Assembly: GCA_015680685.1 (NCBI GenBank) | Contig: MNCI01029357.1 | Coordinates: 174,391-238,390, forward strand | Direction: 5' to 3' | Length of the DNA stretch: 64,000 bases | Source: Gnetum montanum | Lineage: Eukaryota; Streptophyta; Gnetopsida; Gnetales; Gnetaceae | Shown: positions 43,583-56,939 of the stretch, piece after piece | Position numbering within the stretch: the first letter of the stretch is position 1 | Layout of the letters: each line of letters begins with the position of its first letter | The notes under the pieces: generated by a model | What the model was told of the DNA's origin: nothing | Database searches by the model: none | Seen by the model: only the letters and a program-made list of their open reading frames with translations | Translations under genes and position numbers: made by a program

Positions 43583-44600
43583 TGACCTTTTGGTATGTTA
43601 AAACTTAAGGAAAATAAAGAACAGAGAATGCTTATGGTTGATAATGTTTTTGTATGCATGAAAAAGAACTAAAAAAATGAGATCTACGGTGAGATAACAA
43701 AATGAATACTACATGGGAAAGATGAGAGCATGGATGAAAAAGAAGTTTACAAATCAAACAAATATGCTTCAATGACTAACAAGAAGAAAAATTAATAGGA
43801 AAAAGCCTCAAAAGTCAAAGCTCAAAAGTTGAGGAGACGTCCCTAAAAAATAGTAGAACTCTCATTTCCTAGTGAGATATCTCTCATAAATTGATGTTAA
43901 TATTAATTAGACATCTTAACTTTGAAGTAGACATCAACACTAATCATCTTGTATCCATTTCATGAATTCTAAGGAGTTTTTGGAAACTCCAAGACTATAA
44001 GAAGATGTCAAAATCCTAGGAATTAGGCAAGTACTATTCACAAAAGATCAGTCATTATCTATTCTCTAAAATTCTATTCTTACTATTCATTATAACATCA
44101 TTTTCTTGATTGTATGCTATACTGAGCTTCAAGTACATGAACTTTTAAATTTAGATACATTATTTATTTATTCCTTTGTCTCTTTCTTATAGTCCTATCA
44201 AGTTGATGTGCTTCTTACAAGAAGGCATCCATATTATGCTTGTTGGGACCTTACAAAGTTAAGTGATTTTGTAGTATCAAAACACTTTGGAATGGAGCTC
44301 AAGTTAGTAAAGCTTGTGGAATCCTTAAAACCATATTCTAATATTGTTGTAACCTTGTGGAATTGAGTGGTTTCATAATGAAAAAACACATAGAGTGGAA
44401 CTTAGAGCTTATACAAGGTGTGGTTCCCTTCAAATCATATTGTTTTTAAGAAATAAAGTTTGGAGGTATGCACATATTCTACCCTCCCAGTATGGATGTA
44501 CATAAGTTTGGAAACCATGTAAAATTTGGTGTGTTCATGTGGCTGGTGTAATTTTAATTAAGGAAATTATTCAACCCCCATTCCAAGTTCTTAATCCTCA
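43583..44600 (+). repeat. C1 5' LTR
   Basis: 1018 bp, ends AATCCTCA. TATA-like GACTATAAGAAG near 43993. Clearly diverged from the 3' LTR. Confidence 0.85.
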
Positions 44601-44602
44601 AG

Positions 44603-44618
44603 TGGTAGCAAAGATTGG
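44603..44618 (+). other. C1 primer binding site
   Basis: TGGTAGCAAAGATTGG, two bases after the LTR, resembles the common plant copia site TGGTATCAGAGC that pairs with initiator Met tRNA. Confidence 0.7.
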
Positions 44619-45720
44619 TACTCTCAATTTTGAGCATAATAACTTAAGAATGAATGATGGAAGGAGGATCATACATCATGTTAGCAATGTTCAATGGGGC
44701 CACCTTTACATGTTGGAAGACTTCAATGCAAAAATTATTTAAGTACATGATATTGATAGTTTTAGTATTCATCTTGGATGAATTGCACTCAACTCATTAG
44801 TAGCATTTTGTACAGAAAAGGTAAGAATAGAGGTAAGAAATCTAAACTTTCAAATTTTGATACCATTTTTATGGAATGTTGGATATGTGATGGAAGAGTC
44901 CATATGGCCTCAAAATTCCCCAATGCTTATAGGTTTCAATAGAAAGAGTATAGTGAAGAAATAAGAAGAAGTAACTTCTATACAAGCTAGGATGATGAAG
45001 AGGAAATAACTCAAGAAGATGAAAGGGCAAAAAATATCTATACTAGCTAGGATGATAGAGACCAAATCAAGGAAGAGGTAGATGACACTTGAAATCATTC
45101 ACACCTCATCTACATGTCTCTCATAGATGATGATGCTAGAATATTTAATGATGATGATTAAATAATGAAAACTAATGAAGAAAGGTGTGACCTTTTATGC
45201 AATGAAATTTTATTTTTTAAAAACCTTTGTATAAAATTAAAGAAGAAATCAAAGAAAAAGGATCAAGATCTATCATTATTAAATTTGAAAATTTTAGACC
45301 TCACAAAATAAAACTCAGACCTATGGAATAAGAAAAAAATTGACCTTGTCCTATGATCAGATTAAGAAAGAACTTGCAAATGCTAAACTCATAAATGAGA
45401 GGCTATTCAAACCAAAATAATCCCTCCTAATAGTTCTTGGATAAGGAAGAAGTCCATGATAAAAGTGGTTTGGGATCTTATTAACAAGAAGAAGCATCTA
45501 CACAAACTTCATCCCAATAGAAGGCTTCTCCAAAAATTGAAGTGTCAATAGGCACTACATTCCAACCAAGAGCAACTCCAAGGTTTGATAACTTTAACCA
45601 CAATAGAAAGGTTAGATGTTATTATTGTAATAGATTTGCATATAGGAAATGTAATTGTAATTTAAAATATTATCACATTAACACCTAGTCATATAATAAG
45701 ACTTCTTGGTCTCACCCAAA
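44619..45720 (+). pseudogene. C1 gag remnant with zinc knuckle
   Basis: Broken gag. The zinc knuckle at 45619-45660 reads CYYCNRFAYRKCNC, a C-x2-C-x4-H-x4-C motif in which His has become Tyr (CAT to TAT). Upstream 45340-45420 reads a charged helical segment typical of the C-terminal half of copia gags. Many stops. Confidence 0.65.
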
Positions 45721-47489
45721 TGCACTTAGAAATAAAATCTTATAGGACAAAAGGGAATGAAGGAAAAATCAAAAGGATAAGGAAAATAGAAAGGTGTGGA
45801 GAATCAAATGAAAAGAAGGAAGAGAAAGAGCTCTCAATAATTTTTTGAAAGGGAGAAAGACATTAGAAATAAATTAAATTGCTATGAAAGGAGGAACTTT
45901 GAAAGAAGAATCTCAGTTCCAATCTTCTTAGACATCTTGATCTCCATTAGCAAGCAAGGTAAGTAATGGTAAGTATAGTTATAATCATTATTCCTTAACT
46001 TGATGAGATCAGACTAGACTAGTTTATTTGGAAATAAAAAAAAATTCATCTTTATCATGTATATTATTAACCTATAATATGTTATAACAACCTATTTGTG
46101 CTACTTTTAAAACTTTTTATTGATAAAACATGTTTTTTATTTTTAACTAAAATGTATTAGTTTCAAGTGATTTAAAGCCCTTAACTCTAATTCATGGACC
46201 AAAAGCTCATTGTTGAACATTCATTGTTGTGTAAACATATATGTATTTTATTCTATACTCTTAATTAAGCTATAATATGGCATTGTTACTTTCTTGTGAA
46301 ATCATAAAGTCCAATTGTTTTTAAAATAATTTTTATGTATGGTAATTAAAGCATTAGAATTAGTATATTTAATGTAATTTATGTATCTTCTAAGAAAAAC
46401 AACATTTCAAAAGGAATTTCTTGAGCATGTGAATTATTTGCTATCTTTATCATAAGGTACTACTAATGGGAGGCCTTTCTTTTAAAATTCTTCAAACTTG
46501 ATCTTGATATGACACTAGATTTTTGAAGTACATCACCCAACCCTTGTATAATTCTTAGTGTTGTATGATGTTTATGTGTATTCTCTTGTGTTAATTGTTT
46601 TATGATGATTTCAGGGTGTTTTCCATATTTGAAGGTGTTTTACACTTATTTTGATGATCCTAGGAGGTTTTCAGGACTATGGGCACTTGTTTGAAGGTGT
46701 TTAGAGGTTCCAAACCTCAAAATGAGCATCTTTATTTTCAGCCCTAGCAAGTTAGACATTTTCTCTAACAATTAGATATATTAGTTGCATTTAAGACATC
46801 TCATTTGGATAGTGAACATCTATTTTAGAATGTACATAGGCAAAGTAACCCATGAGTGAATGTTCAAGAAATGGATGCATTACAAGTGTTGAATACTATA
46901 GTTGCTATTGTGATTTTTGGATCCTCAATGTCTAATCACATAGTCCTTTCTTTCAAAAAGGATTCCTTATTAACTTTCTAGGAAGAAGTTTCCTGCAATA
47001 AGCATTAAAAATATTTGCATCTTCATTATTGAAGGATTCACTAATGGGAGACCTTAGTCTCCACACTTGATCCTAGAAATTCTATGTAGCATGAAGATCC
47101 TAAAAGGCTCAAGGGGAGAATACCAATCTCTCTATAACAAATGCATTATGACCAAAGAGACTAGGAAGAAATACAAGCATGTTTGCATGGGGAGCCTATA
47201 CCTCATCAACAGTTATCATCTTATAGGACACTAGTTTACGAGGAGTCTTTTGAAACTTTTACCAAAAGACACTCAAGTAGCAAGACTTTTCACTCCAACA
47301 TGTACAACTAAAAATGAGCAAAAAGAGGACCATTCATTTTAGAGTATGATAAAGTATCCAAGATGAGGAATAGCTCTTAATGAAAATAAATTTATGACAT
47401 ATTCAAATGATCATCAAAGCACAAGTGAAAATTTCCTTTTCCTTGGAAAAATCCTAGTCTCATGAACAACCAAAAAGCAAACTTCCACA
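45721..47489 (+). other. C1 interior, largely deleted or unrecognisable pol
   Basis: No protease, integrase or RT motif could be found by eye; AT-rich with stops in all frames. Confidence 0.5.
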
Positions 47490-47820
47490 GCACTTTCTAT
47501 GCTAGAAGCCAAATACATTTTAGCTGGAAGCTATTATGCTCAAATTTTATGGATGAAAGAAAAAATCAATGACTTAAGGGTAAAAACATAATCTACACCA
47601 ATTTATTATGACAATAGCATCATCATCAATATGACAAAGAATCCAATCCAACATTCATGTACAAAACACATCAAAATTTGACATCACTTTATATAAGAAC
47701 GTTCTCAAATTTTACATATAAAGCTAGAAGTCATTGGCATAGAAAATCAACTTGTAGATGTTTTCACCAAACCTCTTAATGAACAACGATTCACTACTCT
47801 TTGTAAAGACATGGGGATAG
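47490..47820 (+). pseudogene. C1 RNase H remnant
   Basis: Reads MLEAKYILAGSYYAQILWMK, then a stop, YYDNSIIINMTKNPIQHSCT, KHIKI, two stops, and LVDVFTKPLNEQRF, the hallmark end of copia pol (STAEAEY..., CDN, NP..H.RTKHI, ADI.TKPL). The first catalytic Asp region is not visible. Three in-frame stops. It fixes the plus orientation of C1. Confidence 0.88.
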
Positions 47821-48034
47821 GACCTTGTCCTATCAAGTAACATTTTGCTTTTAGTTTTGAATCAAACATACCTTTTCAAGGCTCTCAATATATATATTAT
47901 TTTTCTCTTGAATTTTTTTAGAGGGAATTATTCCAACACTTTTTGGTTCTATCCAAAAAGTGGGAGATAGAAATATTACATTTTTTTCTTATGAATCCTA
48001 CTAAACCATTTTCTTAAGTTTTTAACATCACCAA

Positions 48035-48049
48035 AAATGGGGAGATTTT
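48035..48049 (+). other. C1 polypurine tract
   Basis: AAAAATGGGGAGATT just before the 3' LTR. Confidence 0.7.
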
Positions 48050-49138
48050 TGACCTTTTGGTATGTTAAAACCTTAAGGAAAATGAAGAACTTAGAATGTT
48101 TATGGTGAATAATATTATTTCAAGTATGAACAAGAACTCCATAATAAGATCTAAGAACTCAAGGAAATAAGATCTATGATAAGATTTTAAAAAGAATACT
48201 ACATGAAAAAGATGAAAGCATGAATGAAAATGAAGGCTACAAATCAAATGAAAATGCTCCAAGGACTAGCAAAAAGACAAATTGACAAGAGAACTCCTCA
48301 AACGTTGGAGCTTAAAAGCTGAGGATAGGTCTCCAAAAAATAGTAGATGTCTATGTTCAACAATAGACATCTCCCTATAGACATCCCATTGTAGATGTCT
48401 CATCTACCAGTGAGACACATCTCTTGAATGAAGGCTAATCCTAGTTAGATGTCACAACTTCAAAGTATACATCTATAATAGTCATTTGGTAGTCTTTCAA
48501 TGAATTCCAAGGATTTTTTAAAAACTCTATGGCTATAAGAAGATGTTAAAATTTTGAGAATTGAGTAAGTACTATTCACAAAAGATCAATTATTGTCTAT
48601 TCTATATAATTCTATTCTTTCTCTTCATTGTAACATCATTTTCTTAATTATATGTTTTATTGAGCTTCAAGTAAAAGAACTTGTAAATTTAGTAACATTA
48701 TTTCATTATTCCTTTATCTCTTTTTTTTAGGCCTACAATGTTGATGTACTTCTTGCAAGAAGGCATTCATATTGAGCTTGATGGGACCATGCAGGGTTGA
48801 GTAATTTTGTAGTGTCAAAACACATTTAAGCAAAGCTTAATTTTGTAAAGGTTGTGGGATCCTTGAAGTCACATGCTAAGCTTGTTGGGACCTTGTGAGG
48901 TTAAGTGGTTCCACAATGATGAAATACGTTTAAGCAAAAATTAGAGCTTACATAGAATGTGATGCTCTTCAAAACATGTTTTTTTAAGAAACAAAGTCTA
49001 GAGGTGTGCATGAATTCTACCCTTCAAGTGTGGACATATCAAAGTTCATGAACCACATAAAATTTGGTATGTTCATGTTGCTCGTGCAATTTTAATTAGG
49101 AAACTTCTACAAGGCCCTATCTAAGTTCTCAACCCTTA
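48050..49138 (+). repeat. C1 3' LTR
   Basis: 1089 bp, aligned to 43583-44600 through the TATA-like GGCTATAAGAAG near 48530 to the end TTCTCAACCCTTA. Confidence 0.82.
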
Positions 49139-49359
49139 GCTTGAGCTTGTTTTGGCTTGGTTTCAAATAGTAGAATTTTTATACATTGGTATAAATGTTG
49201 GCCTAACTTGTAGTGCTTTTTTCCCAAATTATAAGAATCACATATTAGATCTAGAAAGGATTTTGATCAAGATCTTGATGCTTAAAGTCTTCTACCACAA
49301 CACCTAGGATTTGGTAAAGAAATTTGCTATTTTGAATTTATTTTAAGCAAATTGTGAAT

Positions 49360-50900
49360 TTGTAGATGCCCACACATTGGTAGATACATTGGCCCAATGT
49401 GTAAGGCATAATTACCAATGTATCCCACTATTGAAGTAAGGCTTGGGGATGTTTTATCCATATCTTTATGCTTGTTAAACTTCCATGTTAGTGCAAGGAA
49501 GAAGGAGTGAAATCTACATTGTTTGACGTTAAAAACCCTAAGGTAAAGACGTTTTCATGAAAAAAAATTGGAATATACATTAACCAATGCATACATCCTT
49601 GGACCAATTTATGGTGCTTTCAACCAAACGTTTGATATTTCAAAATTCCTAAGGAACTAGCTAGGGTTTCGATAGTAGATCCATAGTTTTGGAGGTGACA
49701 TAAGCCAAGATAGATGTTTGATTTAAATCCCACATTGGAATATATGTTGATTAACATATGGAGAATAAATTCCCAATGTGTATATCATACTTTGTAATGT
49801 TATATAACTTTTTGATTGAATTTTTGATCTTCCTATGTTCCCAATATAATAGCTAGGATTCTGACTAGAAATTTACAATGTTTGGGATCATATTGATCAT
49901 GTTTTAAGTCTAGTGGCACCCCCACATTGGCATATACATTGGCCAACATGTGGAAAATAAATGATCAATATGGAGAGTCCAATTTAACAAATTTTAATGT
50001 TTTTTAATTTAGTTATCGAGCTCTGCAATCATCTATGTTTGTGCTTAGGATTCTAGGGGGAAGCTTGAAGTTTTAAGATTATTTTGACCATGGTGAAGGG
50101 TGAATGAGATTCCCACAGTAGCATATACATTGACCAATATGTAGGGAATATATTCCCAATGTGTATATCAAGTTTGACTAATTTTGAAGGTTGTTTGGTA
50201 AGGTTTTTAACTACTCTATTTTCCTAGTATAGTGGCTAGGGTTTTGGATTAAGATTGCTATCTTATAAGGCTATATAAGCTAAATTGTAGGTTTTGTAAT
50301 GTTTTCACACTATCATATATATTGGACAATTTTTGGATCATAAATTCCAATGTATAGTGTCATAAACCACTCATTACTAGAGCTTAAATAGTTAATTTTG
50401 CTTGCTAGGTTTGGCCCACCTGACCACTATTAAGTAAAATTAAATATTTTAAAACTTGGTTCTAGCTCTTTAAATTCGCATATATGTTCACCAACATGTG
50501 GGGAATATATTTCCAGTGTGTATATCAAGTTTTGATAGTTTTTGTATAATTTCAATAGGCTTTAAGGGTTTCTAGATCTCTACCTTAGCACCTAGGTTTT
50601 GGAGTAGGATCTATAGCTTCTAGAGTAATTTTTGATCATGTATGAGGTTCTTTGACAAGGGTTGGGTATTTGGAGCTATCATACCTTGGTCCATTACATT
50701 GGATCAATGTGTTGAGAATAATTAACAATATACAAAATTTAAACTTCAACTTCCTTGTGGGAAATTTTTGTATTCTATGACTTATTAAAATCTTGAAGTT
50801 TGGTGGCATCCTATAAACAATTTGAAGTTGAAATTAAGATGAAAATGGTTTTATCACAATATTTATACATTTTTCAAATACATTAGATCTCTTGTTGTCA
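49360..50900. repeat. Decayed tandem array, unit about 190 bp
   Basis: A hairpin-prone marker (CACATTGGCATATACATTGGCCAA and variants, followed by CATGTGGGGAATA and CCCAATGTGTATATCAAG) recurs near 49364, 49565, 49729, 49919, 50114, 50308, 50476, 50680 and 50862, spacing 164-204 bp. Units also share a GCTAGGGTTTTGGA...TTGATCATG segment. No coding potential. It is placed where B1 has its intron-1 array, in the middle of the element. Confidence 0.75.
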
Positions 50901-52350
50901 ATGTATTGCCAATATTTTAAGCTCTCCAAATTGGCATATGCCCTAGTTTGAAAAACCCAATTTGTGATTGGAAATAGAAGCTTTCCATTAGAAAATAACA
51001 TTCAAGGTTTATTATATCTTCAAATATCCTCAATATCAATGTGAATAAGGTTTCCTTAACTTCCTAAAGGCCTTTTCTTTTCTAATTTTGGAGAATATTG
51101 GAAGATTTCTCACTTCAAAACCCAGCACTAAAGTTATTTTCTCCCAAGTCTCTTGTGTGATGCCTAGAATCTATAGTAGGAATTGAAAAAAAAATTAAAC
51201 ACATCTTCTACACCATCTTGGAATTCATACATATACATTCATAGCATTGGTGAAGTAATAAAAGGATTTTTAGACTTTTCTTTTGCAATAATTAAGGTGA
51301 AGGCTTGAGGGTTTCAACAACCATGGCGAGGTTGATCACGTTAAGCTATCAAAATATAGTTTTGGACATGGTAGTGGAGGCCATTTGCATTGTTTCAAGG
51401 CTTTCAGATCCTACTAAAGGGTAAATATATTCATCAAGATTTACTAGATACCAAGTTCTCACCAATTTTCCCAATTTTTCACAATTTTTTGAAAACATTT
51501 TTCCCCCATCTATGCTTATCCAGGTTAAAATATTTTGATCTATTTGTGCCAAATTAAATATTTAGGCCTATTAATTGTAGTAGAAACAAAATTTGAGTTT
51601 TTTATAATGGATTGAGGGAGACTCATATTTTTTCCAAACCTATGTACAGGATTTTAATTCTAGTTTCAATGAATTTTGGCTTAACTTTGATATTTTTTCT
51701 AGAACATATATGCCAAAATTTCGAATTCTTGGTTGAATTGCTCTATTATTCTAGGTTTTTTTATTGTATCAAAGGAAAATTAATATTTTTTCCAATTTTA
51801 CTACATTATTTATGAATTTTTTACCAACCCAATTTTTGGCATTTTGGCCAATTTTGTTGAAATTTCATAGTTTTTCAATGGGAAATTAGCAGTATTCAAA
51901 AGGTTATAGGTATTTTTGGTTAATATTTTGGATCTTTGGGAATTTTGGGAATAGCCTAGAAGGGTTTTGTACAAAATTTAAAATTTTTAAATATTTTTAC
52001 AAATTTTTTCACAATTGTTTATTACAATCGATTCACTATAAACTATGTTTTTAGTTAAAATTTTGGTTAAAAATAGGCACAATTATCATTTTTTCCTACA
52101 CTTGGATTGCCATATTGATAGTCAATGTTGGTTGTTGAAAATTGTTTCTTTGCACCAATATTATAACTTTTTTTAGAACTTTTTAGATATTTTTCCTAGC
52201 CTCTAGGATCTGTATTGATTAGTTTTGATTTTTGTTGCAAAGTTTCTAGTTTTAATAGCATAGATTGACAACATTGAGTACCTAGGCTTGGATTGTAATT
52301 TTTGTTTTATAGTTATGTTGTATTTATCATGGATTTTCTATGTTTTTCTG
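50901..52350. other. AT-rich unassigned stretch of B3
   Basis: Very T-rich, with many TTTT runs. No gene seen. It precedes the recognisable last exon of the antisense gene and probably includes decayed upstream exons and introns. Confidence 0.4.
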
Positions 52351-52357
52351 CTTATAG

Positions 52358-52790
52358 GTCTCAAGCAATGATGATGAGAATGTTGAAGATGATGTTGCTG
52401 ATGATCCTCCTCCTCCTACGTCTTAGTTTTATCATGTTTGATTAGCCTATTATGTTCTATTTCTCATGTCATATTATTAGTGTTATTATTTTAGACTATC
52501 ATGGCCTTGGAGAATGTACTATTTTTCTTATTTATGTTATTATATTATATACTGCAACTATGGCTACTATTATATTTCCTATTGTTTTTATGTTGTCACA
52601 CATTGTGACTATGGCTATTGCTGGACATTTTTTGTTATAAGTTACAAATTTTTGGTTTTTAATATTTTAAATTTTTAAGATTGTTTGATATTTGCTACTT
52701 ATTGATCTTAGTCGATAATGATGAGAATGTTGAAGATGATGTTGCTAATGATCTTCCTCCTCCTCCTCCTACATCTTAGTTGTATCATGT
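52358..52790 (+). pseudogene. B3 antisense gene: last exon remnant, duplicated
   Basis: 52358-52430 reads an acidic Asp/Glu-rich stretch ending DDPPPPTS and TAG after CTTATAG, the counterpart of B1 exon 8 (EEDDPPAPNA, TAG). A second copy occurs about 350 bp downstream (52706-52780), and the sequence after each copy (CCTATTATGTTCTATTTCTC...) is duplicated too, so 52358-52700 and 52706-52990 form a tandem pair. Confidence 0.6.
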
Positions 52791-53179
52791 TCAATTAGCC
52801 TATTATGTTCTATTTCTCTTGCCATATTATTGGTGTTATTATTACTTTAGGTGTCACAACCTTAGAGACTATACTATTTCTTTATTTATATTATCATATT
52901 ATACAATGCAACTATGGCTACTATTATATTTCTTATTGTTGTTATATTGTCACACATTGTGACTATGGCTATTGTTGGAAATTTGTGGTGATATGTTAAA
53001 ATATTTTGGTTTTTAATATTTTAAATTTTTAAGCTTTTTTTATATTTTCTTTCATAAAAGGCTACAATTTAAAATAATAAGACTATGAAGTAAAGTTTGG
53101 TGATAAAATAATAAAGATATAAGATAAGGTATCATTGGTGGTAGTGTAGATATAAGAGAGATACAAAAAGGAAGGCCAT

Positions 53180-53240
53180 AAGATCACCAGTTTAAGGCCC
53201 TAGTAGGCCACTAGTTTCAAATCTTAACAAGCCATTTTTA
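53180..53240 (+). repeat. Remnant of the AGTTTA-motif array in B3
   Basis: CAGTTTAAGGCCCTAGTAGG and CTAGTTTCAAATCTTAACAAG are two decayed copies, in the same place as B1 19970-20360, between antisense gene and protease. Confidence 0.5.
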
Positions 53241-53559
53241 TATTTTGATTTTAATTTTTCATTTTTTTATGTCTTTTTATAATTTTATGTAAATGCAAAG
53301 GAAATATACATAAATTGTAAATTGAACACAAAAAATGTAAAGCAATGCTATGAAATAAAATAGTAAATAAGTCATAAAAAAACTAAAGAATTACAAAGTA
53401 AAATAAGAACATGTAAATAAGAGTTAAAAGCTAGGGTACAAATTCAAAGGCTATATCATATGATATAAAGGTTAAATAAGTAGATGATGTACTTAATCAT
53501 GCAACTCTTTTCTAATCTTTGAAAGATTAGGAAAAGTGTAAGGCCTCTATTGCATAATT
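53241..53559. other. AT-rich spacer in B3
   Basis: No gene or clear repeat; A-rich. Confidence 0.4.
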
Positions 53560-54912
53560 TTATACTCTTTCTTCCATTTTCTCACAATGTTGAATGGGAG
53601 CTCTTCCCATGATTCATTAATAACCTCACTATTTTTGTTCTTGGCTTTATTGGCACCATTGTGATTTCTTACTTTATTTTTGATGGTATGACTTTCTTCT
53701 TAAGACTCCACCTAAGATCTTTGCTCTACATCAACATTGTTGATAGATAAGGATACTACATCATCTTTTTGGATTATATTTTTACCTCCCTCATAAGATA
53801 GGTAAGTTTCTTGATGAATAGATGAAGAGACTACCCAACTAGAGCCTCCCTAGGATTATATTGAATCCTAGTATAAAAAGTTAAGAGTAGAAGTGGAAGT
53901 GCTTTAAATATGTTCTATCAAGTCTACATTATTCATGATGAAAAAGGGTATAATATTTGTTGCTACCTCGTCATCAAAATGCACATATTGTAGCTTGTAT
54001 TTATCAATCCTTATCATTATGAAGAGAGGAACTCTCAATACCTTGTCACTTTGAGAATTAATTTTTATCTCACTCTCACAAAATGTTAAAGTAGTTGACT
54101 TTATTTCTTCCCTAGGTAAATCTAGCACCATTATTGCATGAATGAACTTCTCATTAGCATGGATATCTTCACTCATGGGAATAGAAGTTAACATCTTAAT
54201 TAGCATTTCCCACTAAGTAGGAATAGTCATGACTAAGTCATATAAGCTCAAAAAGATGTTTTTCTATTTGAGTGAGAGCTTAACCTATTCCATGCAAGTG
54301 ACAAAAGTATTTGTTACTATTCAATGATTTCTCATGTTTATTAATCTTAACTTCTTCAATTCTACATAATATTTTAACCTCAAGTTTCATTGTTTGTTTC
54401 TAAGGCCTATTTTGTTTCTCTTGTTTTTGGTTGCTCTCCCTATATTGAATTGTTGAATTAGCTTTGATGTTGTTATCTATGGGTATTGCTAACATGGGAG
54501 TATAATTCAATGAATCCACTTCCTTTCACACCTTTGGTTGTTTGTTGTCCTTAACCTTTGGCTTAGGCTCTAGTTTCTTGCATTTCTTGGAAGGTGATAT
54601 TTTGTTATCTACCTACAAAGGGGCCGAAGCATTGGCTATCATGGGAGGATTTTGGTCAACTTAGGTCACAAGTTTATTGGTTGTAAAAGTAGGGGACACT
54701 CTAATGAAAAATGATTATTTGAAATGTACAAATGATAATATCCTTATGACAAAAGGATTCCCTAAACTTGTGCAAGTTGAAGTCCTTTCATTACGAAGAG
54801 GTAACCTAATCATAAATGGCTCCCTAGTAGGTATAGTAATCTTATTAATATTAAAAATTACTATGGTATAGGGGTTATTGTTAGCATTTGAAGGATCATT
54901 ATACACTTTCAT
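53560..54912 (-). pseudogene. B3 protease and module linker remnant
   Basis: WEELPFN near 53600 is the post-protease module. The protease site near 53960-53985 reads HFDDEVATNII, with the glycine of D-D-G replaced by Glu. 54206 downward reads MLTSIPMSEDIHANEKFIHA, matching B1. 54715-54912 reads EPFMIRLP and NPFVIRI, and just beyond SFFIRVS, three decayed copies of the PYVVRVP module. KVYNDPSNANNNPYTIVIF corresponds to B1 GVYQDPLNTKEAPYTISTI. Confidence 0.75.
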
Positions 54913-56890
54913 GGGTTGTTCCTAGATCATAACCATGTTGGATGTGTCTAAGATTGATTCACCACCATCTATTATTTTCTACAAATCATCCTTTAAAGCC
55001 AAGAAAAATTTAGTGTCATGGCCAAGAAGCTAGTGATAATGATAGAATCGGTCTAGTTTAAAATATTTAGACATGGGTTGATCATGCTTTGTAGATATGG
55101 TGGGATCTTTGGTAACTCATAGAGGCAATTTTTCCTCTTACATTCATTCTCAATTAGTTGTTTATATTGAATATGACCATTCTTGTGCAACTGATCAAGA
55201 AGCTTAGATGGTTTCATTGATAATTTTGTGTATTTGGATAAATATTTCCTTTCAAATATTTTCCTAGGAAGCTTAGAGATGGAATCACCTTATGTTGACA
55301 GTACTATGGCCACAGCTACATGATTCTATTTCTCATTATCATAATCATTCCTCATGTGGTAGTTCTTGTATGTGATGTATGTTGGATCATTATTGGCTTC
55401 TGTAGCATCCTCTAGGTTTTTGGTTTGGAAAAAGGCTTAGCTAAGTAACCATGGATCTAGGTAGTATATCTTGAACATGATTAAATCATTAATTCCCCCC
55501 TTAAAAATGGCCAAGATATGTGTTATATATGGACTCAAGAATTTCATTGAAAATGGTATTCCATCTCTATATGAATTTTTGAACAAGTTCAAGAGGCTTG
55601 TGTTTGACCTTCATAAACTAGTCTAGTGTGGTGTCAGCTCTCAAGTTGTACTTGAAATGGTTAATGAGTTGTCAAGTCAAGTTTTCTAGAGAGGAAATGG
55701 AGTCTCTATAGAGTGCATGGTACTAATCCAAGGCTTTTCCAATTAGAGACATAGGGAGTATGGCATCAGTGGGGCCTAACTTGTAACAATAAGCACTGAG
55801 AATAGAAGGTAATGAGATATGATTTAGGATCACCCTCATCATTATATTTAGTTAAATAAGGAATATGAATGCTTTTAGATAGAGTTATTTGTGAGATGAT
55901 AGGGCTAATAGGATCATCTTGGTAGAAGATCCAAATTTTTACCGTATGTATGTTGAAGGATTTAAGTTTCCATAATTCTTCAGTGAGGTTCTAGATCATT
56001 TGGAAAGCTTGATCTAGCCCTTGGGTACTTTTTATGGGTTTCCAAGTTTGAAATGATGGCTATGAGAAATTTTGGATGACCTAAGGCCATGATATTAACA
56101 TTGGTATAGACAAGAAAAGCTAGATAATCATGGTCACTAGAGGATTAAATAGGAAGATTGAGATTTGAGTCAGAACATGTAAGACAAAGGGAAAGAAGGG
56201 AGTGTGAGATAGATCATGGTCACTATTGAAGCCTAGGATCCCAAAGAGGGGCCCACTGGAATGGAGAAATGAGATGGTGCAAAGGATATCATCAATGATG
56301 ATTGCACCAAATGAGATTGGCTAGTGAATAGCATTGTTGAGACAAGGATGCAAAATGGAATACTGATTGAGATTGATGCACTGCTACAATGGGTGTTAAG
56401 GTGAACATGGTAGGGAACAAGGTAGTGAACTAAGAGACCTAATTCATAGAGGACACATGAGATGTGGGGTTAGGGATGGTTGCTTGTGGAGATGACCATT
56501 GGAAAAGATTTCCTATGAATGTGTCTAGCTTATGCTCTACTTCAAACTCATCTTGGTCCTATTTGTTTTCATCCAAGATAATTTCTTCACTCATATCATC
56601 AATATATGTTAGCTTAATTACCATGTGTATATGAAATTCTATTAGTTCAATTTGAAAAGGATGAGGAAATATAGTCTTTTCCATTTTGGTGAATAATTTC
56701 AAACTAACATTTGTCCTCCAATTCTATATGTGGGATGAGAAGGCTAGCCTGGATCTTAGCACAAATGAAGTTATAATGCTCTTCATTAATGATTATAATA
56801 CTTGGTTCCTATTTCCTCCACCAAAGGTATTGTCTACATTCTACAACAGCCAAATCCTTGGAATCATAGACATGAACGAATTCTTTGTTT
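54913..56890 (-). pseudogene. B3 gag remnant
   Basis: Colinear with B1 gag at the nucleotide level: the zinc-knuckle region near 54990-55070, the capsid core near 55540-55760 (for example the segment equivalent to the QKFIQRWSSALNELHEP region) and the N-terminal part to about 56890. No frame longer than 70 codons remains. Confidence 0.65.
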
Positions 56891-56939
56891 GAGGTCATGT
56901 GTGTTAAGTTATGAGGTAAAAATGTGAGGAGAAAAAAAA

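Larger units (their letters stand above)
43583..49138 (+). mobile_element. Element C1: Ty1/copia retrotransposon, internally deleted
   Basis: LTRs 43583-44600 and 48050-49138 begin TGACCTTTTGGTATGTTAAAA. A primer site resembling the initiator-Met type follows the left LTR, and a purine-rich tract AAAAATGGGGAGATT precedes the right one. Inside, on the plus strand, are gag remnants, a zinc knuckle and the copia RNase H, in that order. Only 1.8 kb separates knuckle and RNase H, too little for protease, integrase and RT, so a large deletion has occurred. I could not see a clean target duplication. Confidence 0.85.
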
